A stretch of 64,000 bases of DNA. It comes from Eublepharis macularius (taxonomy: Eukaryota; Chordata; Lepidosauria; Squamata; Eublepharidae). The stretch spans positions 153,754,397 through 153,818,396 of the forward strand of contig NC_072790.1 of the NCBI RefSeq assembly GCF_028583425.1. The letters run 5' to 3'. The notes under the pieces are model-generated. The model had not been told where the DNA came from. It saw only the letters and a program-made list of their open reading frames with translations, and did no database searches. Shown here in pieces: positions 10,539 through 20,905 of the stretch (position 1 is its first letter; the number at the start of each line of letters is the position of its first letter). Made by a program: the position numbers and the translations under genes.

Positions 10539-13500
10539 ATGGAGTGCAAAGTTTTATCGTGGAATGTAAATGGACTTAACTCACCTAATAAGCGAAAAAG
10601 TATTTTCCACTGGCTATTAAAACAGAAATGTGATATAGTTTGCTTACAAGAGACTCATATTAGAAATCAGGATGTAAAATACCTTAAAGTAAGTAAATTG
10701 GGCATTGAATTTGTAGCAGCCTCAAAAAAGAAAAAAAGGGGAGTGGTACTATATATAAAAGAAGAGCTGCAACCAAAGGTGATAATTAGAGATGGGGAAG
10801 CCAGATTTATAGCAGTGGAATGCATTTGGAACTTAAAGGAAGTGTTGGTGATTGGAATATATGCGCCTAATGGAGCTAAAGAGTGCTTTTTTGAGGATTT
10901 AAAGAAGCAACTAGATGAACTTTCATATGATCAGATAATACTTGCAGGAGACTTCAATGGAGTTACGAATTTGGAACAGGACAAGAAATCAGCCACTACA
11001 CAAAAGAAAAGAGGACTATTACCAAAGACTTTTTTTGGATTAATGCAACAGGAAGCGTTGAAAGATGTGTGGAGAACGCAGAATCCCACAAGCAGACAGT
11101 ATACCTTTTTCTCTGCAAGACATTCTACCTTATCGCGTATTGATATGATCTGGGCCTCAAAGGACTTAGTACTTTGGACTAAGGAAGTAGAAATAATGCC
11201 TATGGTAGGCTCAGATCATAACCCAATTATGTGGAAATTTGGAAAAAGAACTAAGAGAAAAGGATGGAGAATAAATGAGGATTTGTTGCAAGAGGGAGAA
11301 AATATGGAAATGTTGAGAAGGGAGACTAAATTCTTCATACAGTACAACATGAATCAAGAAGTACCAACCAACAAGGTATGGGACACGTACAAAGCAGTAA
11401 TCAGAGGTGTATTAATGGACTTAAATGGAAGACTTCGAAGGAAAAAAGAGGAGAAGAGACAGGAGATTATGGAAAAAATAAAAGCCAAAGAAATCCAGTT
11501 GAAGAAAAGACCAGGGAAAAAGAAAATATATCAGGACATTAAAATCCTTCAGGAGCAGTTGATGGCCATGAATAATAAAGAACTGGAATGGAATCTTAAA
11601 AGACTGAATCAAAAGTCGTTTGAAGGGGCGAACAAACCTGGGAAATTTTTGGCATGGCAATTAAAGAAAAGAAAGGAGAAAAAGATAATAAATAAAATAT
11701 GTGATGACAATAAAGTACACCTGGAACAGGTCGCTATTAGCAGAGCCTTTTATAAATTTTACGCTAAATTGTATGATAAGAAAGAAGTGAATAAAGATGC
11801 GATAGCCGCATATCTGGAGAAAATGAAGCTGCCAGTAATGTCCGAGGAGTGGAGAGTTAAACTAAACAGTGAAGTAACAGAAGAAGAGATAAGGAAGGCA
11901 ATACAGTCAACAAACTTGGGGAAAGCGCCAGGGCCTGATGGACTCACAGCTAAGTTTTACAAGGCAATGGCCAATGAACTGGTACCGTTTTTAAAAGAGG
12001 TGATCAATGGTGTTATGAGGGACCAAAGGATCCCAGATACCTGGAGTGAAGCAAATATATCATTGATCCCCAAAGAAGGACAGGACTTGACCAATGTTAA
12101 AAACTACAGACCTATCTCTTTACTTAATAATGACTACAAGATTTTTGCAAAGATCTTGGCGGAGAGAATAAAGGGGTGGCTAGCCGAAGTTATTGGAGAA
12201 GAACAAGCAGGCTTTTTACCAAATAGACAAATTAGAGACAACCTAAGGACAGTCATAAACGCTATAGAATACTATGACAGGCGATGTGATAAGGAGGTTG
12301 GTTTCTTCTTTGTAGACGCTGAAAAAGCATTTGACAATTTGAACTGGGACTTTATGTTTGCCACCATGGAACAGCTACAAATGGGGGAAAGGTTCATAAG
12401 AGCAGTGAGAGAAATTTATAGAGACCAGAGTGCAGCAATTGTGGTGAATGACGAGCTGACTAAAAAACTGATTATTGGAAAGGGTACAAGACAAGGTTGC
12501 CCGCTATCCCCATTGTTGTTTATTTTGGTTCTTGAAATTTTGATGATGCAGATTAGAGAAGATAATGCAATCTGTGGTATAAAGATAAAAGACTTTTCCT
12601 ATAAGGTCAGAGCGTTTGCAGATGATATAATGTTAATTGTGGAAGATCCAATTGAAAACATGCCTAAGGTAATAAAAAAAATAAAAGAGTTTGGAGACCT
12701 TTCTATGTAAACAAAAAGAAATCAAAGATTTTATGTAAGAACATGATTAAACAAAAACAACAGTTATTAACGGAAATAACAGACTGTGAGGTAACAAGTA
12801 AGGTGAAGTACTTGGGAATTGAATTGACTGCAAAAAATATAGATCTATTTAAGAATAATTATGAGAAATTATGGATTCAAATAGAGCATGATTTGATCAA
12901 ATGGAATAGGCTGAACTTGTCATGGTTGGGAAGAATTGCAGTAATCAAGATGAACGTGTTACCAAGAGTTATGTTTCTGTTACAGACGATACCAATCATT
13001 AGGGACTCCAAGCAATTTGATAAATGGCAGAGGAAAATATCAGAGTTTGTGTGGGCAGGCAGGAAGCCTCGAGTGAAAATGAAAGTGTTACAGGATGCAA
13101 AAGAAAGAGGGGGAATGCAACTGCCCAACTTGAGACTTTATTATGATGCAATCTGTCTGGTATGGTTGAAGGATTGGATCATGTTGAAAAATCGCAAACT
13201 GCTGGCCTTAGAGGGATACAAAAAATTATTTGGATGGCATGCATACTTATGGTATGATAAAGTAAAAGCAGATTCTATGTTTCTGCATCACTATATTCGG
13301 AGAAGCCTCTTCACAATTTGGAAGAAGTACAAAGAATACCTACAAGAAGGAATTCCCTCCTGGGTGGTTCCATATGAAGTAATAAATCCAAGAACGGTCG
13401 ATAATGAACAACAGTGTTTAACGTATAAGGAGATAACTCAAATAGAATCCTCTAAAATAAGAATAAGAACGCAACAAGAGATGTCTCCAAACTACGACTG

Positions 13501-14287
13501 GTTTCAATATAGACAAGTTAGAGATCTTTATTACTCAGACTGTGCGAAGGGAGGGATAAGGATGGAAGACTCAGAATTAGAGAAAGTAATTTTACAAGAA
13601 GACCAAAAGGAAATTTCTAAGGTTTACAAAGTGTTGTTAAAATGGTATACTGAAGATGAGACAGTCAAAGTGCAAATGGTGAAGTGGGCTATAAACTTTA
13701 ACAAAGAAATAACAATGGAGGCGTGGGAATACTTGTGGAAACATACATTGAAAATCACGACATGTACCAATATTAAAGAGAATATTTACAAAATGATTTA
13801 CCGTTGGTATCTGACGCCAAAGAAGATTGCGCTAGGGAACTCGAATATGTCTAATAAATGCTGGAAATGTAAAAAACATGAGGGATCAATGTATCACATG
13901 TGGTGGACTTGCGAGGTAGCTAGGCAGTACTGGGGGGAAATAATAAGAATAATGAGTGAGATTTTACAATTTCAAGTTAATAAGAACTCAGAACTCCTGC
14001 TACTGAACTTGGGAATGGAAGACATCCCAGCACAACATAGGACATTGATATTCTATATGACGGCAGCAGCCAGACTTTTGTATGCGCAGAAGTGGAAAGT
14101 ACAAGAAGTGCCAACTACTGAGGACTGGATTTACAAATTGCTGTACATGGCGGAGAAGGACAAAATGACAAGAAAACTGAGAGACCTTGATCCAGGGCAG
14201 TTTAACACGGACTGGGGAAAGCTGAAACAATATCTGGTGAAAAAATGGGAGGTGGGAGGAGAACTGTGGCAGTTTGAAAATTATTGA
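10539..14287 (+). pseudogene. L1 ORF2p (endonuclease-reverse transcriptase), one frameshift
   Basis: ORF2 starts at ATG 10539 (MECKVLSWNVNGLNS). It encodes an apurinic-like endonuclease in residues 1-235 (CLQETHI, IYAPNG, GDFNGV, SRIDMIW, GSDHNPI), then a lysine-rich linker. The RT follows, with GPDGLTAKFYK, LIPKEGQDLTNVKNYRPISLLN, FFVDAEKAFDNLNWDF, GTRQGCPLSPLLF and the catalytic FADD. At about 12703 the frame breaks after EFGDL. Compared with the copy at 30267-33968, seven bases are missing and a stop follows at 12708-12710. The frame resumes at FYVNKKK and runs to the end with the Cys motif CWKCKKHEG..WWTC. It would have nicked target DNA and reverse-transcribed L1 RNA. In this copy the thumb and C-terminal part are uncoupled. 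Confidence 0.93.
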
Positions 14288-14897
14288 GGTACACAGGAGG
14301 AGAGAAGTGACTATACCGAGGGGGTGGAGAGTTAATGGAAAAATTCTAAGCAACTTTATATGATTTTTAAGTATTATATTAAGTAGCAATAGCGTTGATA
14401 TTATGAGAATTATTGGGATAGAAATTAACTAATCTATATTTTTTGGAAAGATAACCGTATAACATAGAGTGAATATATACATACATACGTAAATTCAAAG
14501 ATAGGTCTAATTGTTAGACTTATGGTATATGTATAGATAAAGAACAACATATAGAACAGAAGCCTAAGTAAATGACAATAAGTGTGTATAATAAGTATGT
14601 GTATAGAAGTATTGGAATTGATGTATAAAGGGGGGCAAATTGTTTGTCCCATATTGAAGAGAATAGAAGGAGTAAGATAAAACACAGGTTATCAAAATGA
14701 ATATTATTAGTAGTTTTAATGAAGAAGATAGATTAAGAGGATTTTATTTATATGACAATTTATATGACAATTTATATGTGAAAGGAAGTGGAAATAGTGC
14801 TTAGAAGAATCTGAAAGTATATTATAATAAACAAATAAAATAAATATGAAGGAGCAGAGGGAAAGTGGATAGGGGATTGGAAAACTGTTGGAAGTCA

Positions 14898-14930
14898 ATA
14901 AAAAGGGGGGGAAGGGAGGGGGTTAGAATT
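14898..14930 (+). other. G-rich polypurine tract in L1 3' UTR
   Basis: G7-AA-G3-A-G5 at 14905-14922. Equivalent C-rich tracts occur on the plus strand in the two antisense L1 copies (about 3488-3508 and 29621-29641). It could form a G-quadruplex, as reported for mammalian L1 3' UTRs. Folding here is inference. Confidence 0.7.
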
Positions 14931-15005
14931 AGAAAAAATTAAAGAATGTGATTATAATTGTTATTATATGTTTCTAATCCAATAAAAATTCTTAAAAAAA
15001 AAAAA

Positions 15006-15022
15006 AAGAAATACCCTCCTGA
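15006..15022. repeat. Target-site duplication of full-length L1, right copy
   Basis: Exact copy of 8807-8823, directly after the poly(A) tail. Confidence 0.93.
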
Positions 15023-15140
15023 ACTATTCTGTTTTGCATAGTGTGTGGAAAAATAGAATGATAGGCCCTCCTCAGGCAGGCCACTTCACAAGGTGGGGGC
15101 CACAATAGAGAATGCACATGTATGGGTATGTGCTGAGATT
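15023..15140 (-). repeat. LINE (L2/CR1-like) 3' fragment, right half
   Basis: Continuation of the antisense LINE at 8495-8806 across the L1 insertion. It aligns by eye with 60146-60240. Confidence 0.6.
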
Positions 15141-16559
15141 TTCCTTATCTCTATATATAATGTGGCTAGTTCATTGTGGGGCTGAAGTGGTGTCTACCTC
15201 AAAAGTGGAATTGCCATGGTCTGTAGTAAAAATTTTGAGGTAGCTAAACTTTACATTTATGCCACAGGCAGCTGTGGAGACTCTTTAGAGATTGGGTTTA
15301 CTCAGGTTTGAAGACCCCAGGTGAAAAAATGTGAAAATTATAAGATGTTAGCTAGAATGGATAACTTCAATGTGTTCAAAGCAACAGTCTTGGGACCCAT
15401 TAAAATACAAACAAATGTGTTGTTTTATGAAGTTTCTTGAGACAGAGGTTATTTCACCAGATATGTATAATATTACCTTCAGTTGACAAAAAAATATGCA
15501 TGGATACAGGCTGAAGAAGGGAAGGGATGTTACAAAGTGAGATCATTGGGTCCAGTAAGCAAAGATATATTTTATTACCAATTGCTGTCAGCAAAGTCTG
15601 ATAACTTCAACCAGGAGTCCTTGTGATAGCTCACGTAGAGAGCCACAATGCTGGGGACAGAGCCAAGAACATACAAGGTGACTAGGGTGAAATGTAATGA
15701 GCTAGGAGGAAGAGTGAGGAGGAACCAGAGAGAAGAGTGAGGTAAGGTAGAAACATGGTAAGGAGAATGAATGGGAAAGACTAATGAGGGAGAGAAGAGC
15801 AGTAACGATACTGGGGGGGAGGAGTGTAAGGGACCTATATTCAAGGAGTAGCCTTTGGACCTGAAGAGGAATTTAAGGAGGTACAGTGCTGTATAGCCAC
15901 TAACCCTAGAATTCAATACTTGTTTAACCTCTTTGAGAGTACTTCACATCTTACACTGGGACTTACAAGGGGAAATTGTCTCAATTAACAAGAACAACAA
16001 AAAGCACAAACAACTAATAGAACTATACCTCATGAATTTAATGTTGTGTGTTTATACATTTTCATTTTATTCATTTTCAGGACTGTTTAGAAGTTATTAT
16101 TCTGTTCAAAGTTCAGGAAGTCAAATAATCTTACTTGGTTTAGTCTGTATAGTCCAAAGCAATATAAGCAATCCAAGTAGTCTTGACTCTTGATTCTGGA
16201 TCATATGTATCTATTTTGGTCCTGTTTCAGACATGGGGACTTTGGAATGAGTCTGTTGCCATTGCTGTCAGACACTGATAACTACAAGTTAAGCACATGT
16301 ATCTACTCACTGAGTTTTGTCATCTCACAAAACAAGAGCTGGAAAGGTAATCCAGTTCCTTGACACTCTATGCTTGGCCAGATATTCCTTCATAACCTCC
16401 AAAGGAGATACCATGATAGCTTCATGGAATTTGACTCTTTACTGAGTTGTTCTTACAAGGCCTATGGAAATGAATCACTTGTTTTACTGTCTTGAGAAGA
16501 AAAGTTATGCTGAATTATGGTCAAATCTAGGAAACTTTTACTAATGTTTCAATTAAATC
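15141..16559. other. No recognised gene or repeat
   Basis: The ORFs here (for example 15575-15916 minus) show no recognisable domain. The sequence is otherwise unremarkable and AT-rich. Confidence 0.4.
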
Positions 16560-16865
16560 CCTACCTATTTGTTTATTTTAAAATGTTTGTGCTACTTTTC
16601 TAATTCATGTTCAAGGTAGGTTACAACATAGGAAACACAATAATAAATAGAATTAAATTGATTAAAGCAAACAATGAATCTATCAGCCAATCAAAAACAA
16701 TCTTCTAAAACAAAAATCCCCAAAAGCCAAGAGAATGTTTCCCAGCCCTTCCAAAGTTCAAGGAGAGGCAAGAATTTTCGGAGAGGCCATTCTGCAGCCT
16801 ATTAGTAGCAGGTGCTTTCATTGTACAGATAGATGATAATGGAATGGGCTTGGTTTGCCAGAAGA
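16560..16865 (-). repeat. LINE 3' end fragment
   Basis: TATTTGTTTATTTTAAAATG..CTAATTCATGTTCAAGGTAGGTTACAACAT and the later GGAGAGGCCATTCTGCAGCCT resemble the antisense 3' ends of squamate LINEs (short T-rich tail, then the conserved lead-in). No coding motif remains. Confidence 0.4.
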
Positions 16866-17119
16866 TTGTATGGATCTGTGTTCTTCTACTTTGTTTTTTA
16901 TTTTTGACATTATAGGTATCTTAAAAATAATCTCTTCTTTTTCAATCTCTTTAATTTTACAACTTTAGAATATTGAAGTAGGGTTGCTAGAGGCCCCAGG
17001 GGCCAAAGTGGGGGCTGGAGGCCAGAAGGGCAGTGGGGTACATGCCTCCCATACACGGGCATTCACATGCTCCCTCATCACACTGGAAAATGGCTTAATT
17101 TTTCAATGCAATGGAGGGG

Positions 17120-17127
17120 TTGCAGGG
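17120..17127. repeat. Target-site duplication of MITE, left copy
   Basis: TTGCAGGG here matches CTGCAGGG at 24791-24798 in 7 of 8 bases. Eight-base duplications are typical of hAT transposons. Confidence 0.65.
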
Positions 17128-17826
17128 TAGAGAGGAGCACAAACAGCGAAACGAACAAAAAAAACCCACAAACAGTCCAATCTGCTGTTCACGAACAAGC
17201 TGTTCATGAGGCCCCATTCTAAATGAACAGGTGGTCGTTACAAGCCACGTTCATTGCTGTTCGTCAAGCCAGACAGTCTGGCACCTGCAATCAATTCCTT
17301 TGGCAAATTAGGCAGGGATTGTCTGAACTCTGTCTGAACTCCTGCTGTTGCCCTGGAAACCCCAATCTAAGCCCAATTTAGCTTGATAGGCAGGTCTTCT
17401 TTCAAGTGTGGAGCTCCAAATTTGTTACAAGGGAGCAAAGAGCAGGGGGGAGGGGGGCTCCCAACTCTGGCTTAGTTTGCAGACAGTAGAGACAGTTGCT
17501 GTTGGCATTTTGATAGAGAGAGTGCATTGGAGCTTGAATTTTCTTTGTGTGTAGTGGGATAGGGATCTACCCGTTCAGGTTCCAGGGCTGCTGCCAGGCT
17601 CTGGGCCAAGCTATTATTTATTATTGGTACCTTTCCTGCTGCATGCTCAGGTAAGGTTTCTGGGAGTGAGATGATGGCTGGAGGAGAGGCTGCTGGCCCC
17701 CACGAACAGCCAACCATGAACATGTTCATGAACAGATCCATGTTCATGGTTGTTCATGAGTCCCTATTCATGGATGGTAATGAACAACGAACATCATGTT
17801 CAAGTTTTTTTTCTGTTCGTGCCCAT
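17128..17826 (+). mobile_element. hAT-like MITE, interrupted by the chromovirus
   Basis: Starts TAGAGAGGAGCACAAACAG. Its terminal bases CTCTA lie at 24786-24790, after the chromovirus. Joined at the duplicated CCCAT, the ends are inverted repeats of the form TAGAGATGGGCA..TGCCCATCTCTA. The interior is rich in imperfect inverted GAACA/TGTTC words. It has no ORF for a transposase, so it is non-autonomous. A relative with the same termini lies at 48600-49160. Confidence 0.7.
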
Positions 17827-18243
17827 TGTCAGGTCCAGTGTATATTTAAACTGTACTGACTCCATTTTCTAATGTTTCTAGTGTCTAAGTGCTTTCCCCG
17901 CAGGTGCACCAGTTCCCAGGCAGCTTTCCCACTGGAGGAGACTGTTTTGTCTAACACCGTTCCACCAGGCATTGGCCTTGACGGAGAGCAGCTTCCCAAG
18001 ACTGAAAGATGTTGTTTTGAGAACTGTGGGGGGAGGCTGATGCAGATGGGAACTGTTACTCTGTACCTCATGCTTTGCCCTTCATTGGTAACAATGACTG
18101 TGTACCATCCTGAGTCTCCTATTCAGGACAGTGGACTATAATGGACCTTTTCTGCAGTAAAGTTTCCTTATTCAATCAATGGACTCTTGTTTGCTTTTGA
18201 AAGGGAACCTGTAGGAAGAGCCTTATCTAGCCACAAGCTGACA
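17827..18243 (+). repeat. 5' LTR of chromovirus
   Basis: 417 bases, TGTCAG..CTGACA. It contains a TATA-like TATATTTAAA at about 17840-17849 and AGTAAA, a variant poly(A) signal, at 18156-18161. The only difference from the 3' LTR is T at 17933 against C at 24470. Bases 18084-18094 are complementary to the sequence just after the LTR. Confidence 0.96.
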
Positions 18244-18245
18244 TT

Positions 18246-18256
18246 TTGTTACCAAT
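18246..18256 (+). other. Candidate self-primed primer-binding site
   Basis: Two bases after the LTR, TTGTTACCAAT is the exact 11-base reverse complement of ATTGGTAACAA inside the LTR (18084-18094). No TGG start expected for a tRNA 3' end is present. Tf1/sushi-type chromoviruses are known to prime reverse transcription from the 5' end of their own RNA with an 11-base match. The site sits just before the gag ATG. Confidence 0.6.
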
Positions 18257-18257
18257 C

Positions 18258-19880
18258 ATGCCTGAGTCGGGCCCAGCGGAATCCAAGGTAGTCCCGGACA
18301 GGGATCCTTTGTTTGATCCGTATGCGTCCCCCGACAGTCAAACAGCGCAACCCCAAGAATCTCAGGTGCCAGCCGGGGCCGGAGCTTCGACGTCTACACC
18401 GCCTCTCATCGACCTCGGCAGTGAGGGGACAAGGCCGACGGCTGCCGCTCTCCCCTTGATCTCGCTACCCACCCCGTCGGAGTGGGGAGCCAGACCCCGA
18501 GAAACGCGAGAGCGCCGGGCCGGAGGGCTACATCCAAGAGTTTCGATGGACGGATGCCGAAGCCTAGAGACTGTCCCTGAGCTGGATAGCAGCCAACCGT
18601 GGCTGTTTTGGAACAGGACGGCTGAACAGACGGACGGGAACACATCTCGCCGCGGCGCCCTGAGTTGGGATTATTCGAAACTTGCCCCATGGAAAGAGCC
18701 AACGGAAGTTCCTGAACAAAGTTGGGTGCAAATGCAAAGTCGCACCCATGCTGTAGATTCCGGCATCTCGGCAGTGACGGGCCTAGCCAAAGGAATTCTA
18801 GCAGCAAGATCGCGAGTCGATCAAGGAGATCCTCCGCCCTGGGGGCCGTTTTCCCCGGTGAGTACAACCGAGGGAGGTTCCGTAATGGGGCAACCGGGTC
18901 CTAGCCGAATGCAACAGTTGGAAGCTAGGCTGATCGATATGGAGGAAAGTTTGGCTCATGCCATTCACCTAATCTCAGCGATGGGGGCAGGAGAGAGAAT
19001 CTCACCTGAAGAAATGGCGGTACAAATCGCCACCCTCCAAAGTGTTATGTCCTATCCAGTGGAGGACGCCCCGCAGCAGCCGCTGCCTTCGGGAGAGGAG
19101 GAATCCTACCCTGGAGAACCGGGAGAATCGCCCGCGGAACTCCCTAGAATAGACGAAACTCCGCCGAGCGGGGATACTCCAGCTGAGGTACCTGGAGAAA
19201 CTCCGACGGAACCCCCTAAATCGGATGGGGATCCATCTCCCGAGGAGACTCCAGCAGAGGAGCCTAGAGAAGGGGAAGAAGAGCCAACCCGTCCAACCGA
19301 GACGACGGTGATACCTCCTCCCGCTTCTCCAACAACAGTTCGGCCGGATCAGACGGAAGAGCCTCCGGCCCCTTCTGGGAAGGAATTACCGCAACGATCG
19401 CTAGAAGTGGTTCCCATTCAGCAAACCCCGAGGGACGGTCTACCGGCGCCACAGGACCAGCCTTTGCGTCCCAGAGACACGACGCCGGGAGGGGCAAGCC
19501 CGCACGGCCCACCACCCATCAGGCCTTCGCCGCTGCGGCCCCTTCCGCTTCGACCGCAACTAACCCCTTTGCAGCAACCGATACGTTTGCCACTTGAGCA
19601 GCCCGTAATTCCACCTCCGAACCAACCGGTGGGGCCTACACCACTACGACCCCACCAACCCGCCCCTCAGCGGCCGGTCATTACTCAGCCGCACCGGCCA
19701 CCTCCACCTCAACCGCTACTGCCAGCACCTCCGGTATTGCCACCACCAGCCCGACCAAGATTGCAGCCGCCTGCCCGACCACGGCTGCAGCCACCGGCCC
19801 AGCCAAGGGCACCACCGCCAGCTCAGCCGAGGGCGCCACCGCCAGCCCAGCCGAGACCGCCACCCCGGCCCAGCCGGTGA
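18258..19880 (+). CDS. gag: Chromovirus gag, N-terminal proline-rich ORF
   Basis: 540 codons from ATG 18258, only 14 bases after the LTR. The protein is acidic and proline-rich. A short helical segment near residues 215-265 (RMQQLEARLIDMEESLAHAI) could be a coiled coil. From about residue 275 on, it is PE/TP-rich, then a low-complexity run of PPAQPRAPP repeats. The TGA at 19878-19880 overlaps the next ATG as TGATG, and the following frame begins the capsid-like part. This may be the N-terminal part of a single gag separated by an indel in the repeats, or a separate protein linked by termination-reinitiation. I cannot tell which from one copy. Confidence 0.75.
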   Translation: MPESGPAESKVVPDRDPLFDPYASPDSQTAQPQESQVPAGAGASTSTPPLIDLGSEGTRPTAAALPLISLPTPSEWGARPRETRERRAGGLHPRVSMDGCRSLETVPELDSSQPWLFWNRTAEQTDGNTSRRGALSWDYSKLAPWKEPTEVPEQSWVQMQSRTHAVDSGISAVTGLAKGILAARSRVDQGDPPPWGPFSPVSTTEGGSVMGQPGPSRMQQLEARLIDMEESLAHAIHLISAMGAGERISPEEMAVQIATLQSVMSYPVEDAPQQPLPSGEEESYPGEPGESPAELPRIDETPPSGDTPAEVPGETPTEPPKSDGDPSPEETPAEEPREGEEEPTRPTETTVIPPPASPTTVRPDQTEEPPAPSGKELPQRSLEVVPIQQTPRDGLPAPQDQPLRPRDTTPGGASPHGPPPIRPSPLRPLPLRPQLTPLQQPIRLPLEQPVIPPPNQPVGPTPLRPHQPAPQRPVITQPHRPPPPQPLLPAPPVLPPPARPRLQPPARPRLQPPAQPRAPPPAQPRAPPPAQPRPPPRPSR

Positions 19881-20905
19881 TGCCGCCGCCAGCGCAACCA
19901 GCGCCGCTACCACAACCGGGTCTCCCCGTACCTCAAGTGCCATTGATGCTTCCGACGGACTTCTACCCAGCACCGGCTCCGAGGCAAGACCTCCCGATGG
20001 GCTGGGTGAAACTGGAAGCTACTTTTGATGGGGATCCCTCCAAACTGGGATTTTTCCTAGTGCAAGTCGTGCAATTCTTCAACCGGTGGGGACACCTCTT
20101 CGGCAGCGAGGCCAGTCAAATTGAACATCTCGGCTCCCGCTTACAAGGCAAAGCAGCGGACTGGTATGTAGGGCTATACAATATCGGGGCCCCGGAACTC
20201 AATACTCTCCAGGGGTTGGTGGATGCTATTCGAGCGCAATATGAAGACCCCTTAGAGGAAACCAGGGCCCGAACAGAGTTGCAAGCTATTAAACAGGGCA
20301 GCATGTCGGCGAGAGACTATATCACGAAATTCCGACAATTGGCTGCCAAATGCCCTAGGTGTGAGGAGTCCACCAAAATCATTCTGTTCAAGCAAGGGCT
20401 AAACCCGAGACTTCTGGACAGAGCCCTTATGCAGGACAATCCCCCTACGTTGTTAGGTTGGATCCAACTTGCATGCGAAGTTGAGAATCGCATTTTGGAA
20501 GTCCGTTTGGTTGAACAACAACAACAAACGGGACAAAGAAGACCCTTGACTTTACAGAAGGGAGGACGGGGAGCTGGGTATGCCACCCGTGGAGCGAGAG
20601 ATGCTAGATGGCAACAAGGGCTGTGTTTGCAATGCGGACAAGCCGGCCACTTTGCAGCACAATGCCCCTACCGGCCTGTGCAAAGACCTCCGCTTCAACT
20701 ACGGCGTCCAACCCTTGCTCCATTTCCTACTCTCCAACGCCCGATTCCCGCGCCACGCGCGAACAGAGGCCGCGGCGCTTCCCAAAGGCCCGCCTCAGAG
20801 AGAGGACTGGAAGCGGAAGAAGTTATGGAATACGACCCCGCTTCCCCAAACGCAGAAGTCAATCCAGAAAGCCCCCAGTCAGGAAACGAGATGGATCTGT
20901 CGTAA
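19880..20905 (+). CDS. gag: Chromovirus gag, capsid and nucleocapsid part
   Basis: 341 codons. Residues about 30-200 resemble the retrotransposon gag capsid domain (FDGDPSKLGFFLVQVVQFF, LQGKAADWYVGLYN, YEDPLEETRARTELQAIKQG, YITKFRQLAAKCP, LFKQGLNPRLL), the region from which vertebrate RTL/PEG10-type genes were domesticated. A CCHC knuckle CLQCGQAGHFAAQC at about residues 250-263 would bind the genomic RNA. Gag assembles the particle. Near the end, codons CCA-AAC at 20846-20851 form the heptamer C-CCA-AAC, and the pol frame is -1 to this frame. The stop is at 20903-20905. Confidence 0.88.
   Translation: MPPPAQPAPLPQPGLPVPQVPLMLPTDFYPAPAPRQDLPMGWVKLEATFDGDPSKLGFFLVQVVQFFNRWGHLFGSEASQIEHLGSRLQGKAADWYVGLYNIGAPELNTLQGLVDAIRAQYEDPLEETRARTELQAIKQGSMSARDYITKFRQLAAKCPRCEESTKIILFKQGLNPRLLDRALMQDNPPTLLGWIQLACEVENRILEVRLVEQQQQTGQRRPLTLQKGGRGAGYATRGARDARWQQGLCLQCGQAGHFAAQCPYRPVQRPPLQLRRPTLAPFPTLQRPIPAPRANRGRGASQRPASERGLEAEEVMEYDPASPNAEVNPESPQSGNEMDLS
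20845..20851 (+). promoter_or_regulatory. Candidate -1 ribosomal frameshift heptamer
   Basis: C-CCA-AAC fits the X-XXY-YYZ slippery rule, is in phase with gag, and a -1 slip enters the long pol frame directly. It lies 51 bases before the gag stop. A downstream stem was not worked out. Confidence 0.55.

Larger units (their letters stand above)
8824..15005 (+). mobile_element. L1 retrotransposon, near full-length
   Basis: Complete L1 layout of about 6.18 kb. It has a GC-rich 5' UTR from CTTCCGGTTTGGG (8824-9750), ORF1, ORF2 in overlapping spacing, a 3' UTR of about 0.7 kb with a G-rich tract, an AATAAA signal near 14981, and a poly(A) tail ending at 15005. The 17-bp perfect target duplication and closeness to the truncated copy at 3407-5239 show recent activity. 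Only one lesion is obvious, a small deletion in ORF2 near 12703, so this copy is probably immobile by itself. It belongs to a subfamily distinct from, but related to, the L1 at 29542-39320. Confidence 0.95.

Noticed and set aside
16985-17127. TAGGGTTGCTAGAGGCCCC patch as a MITE
   Set aside because: Only one end is recognisable. No inverse end or target duplication could be defined.
18406-18867. 153-codon minus-strand ORF in gag
   Set aside because: Shadow of the proline-rich gag frame. No domain.
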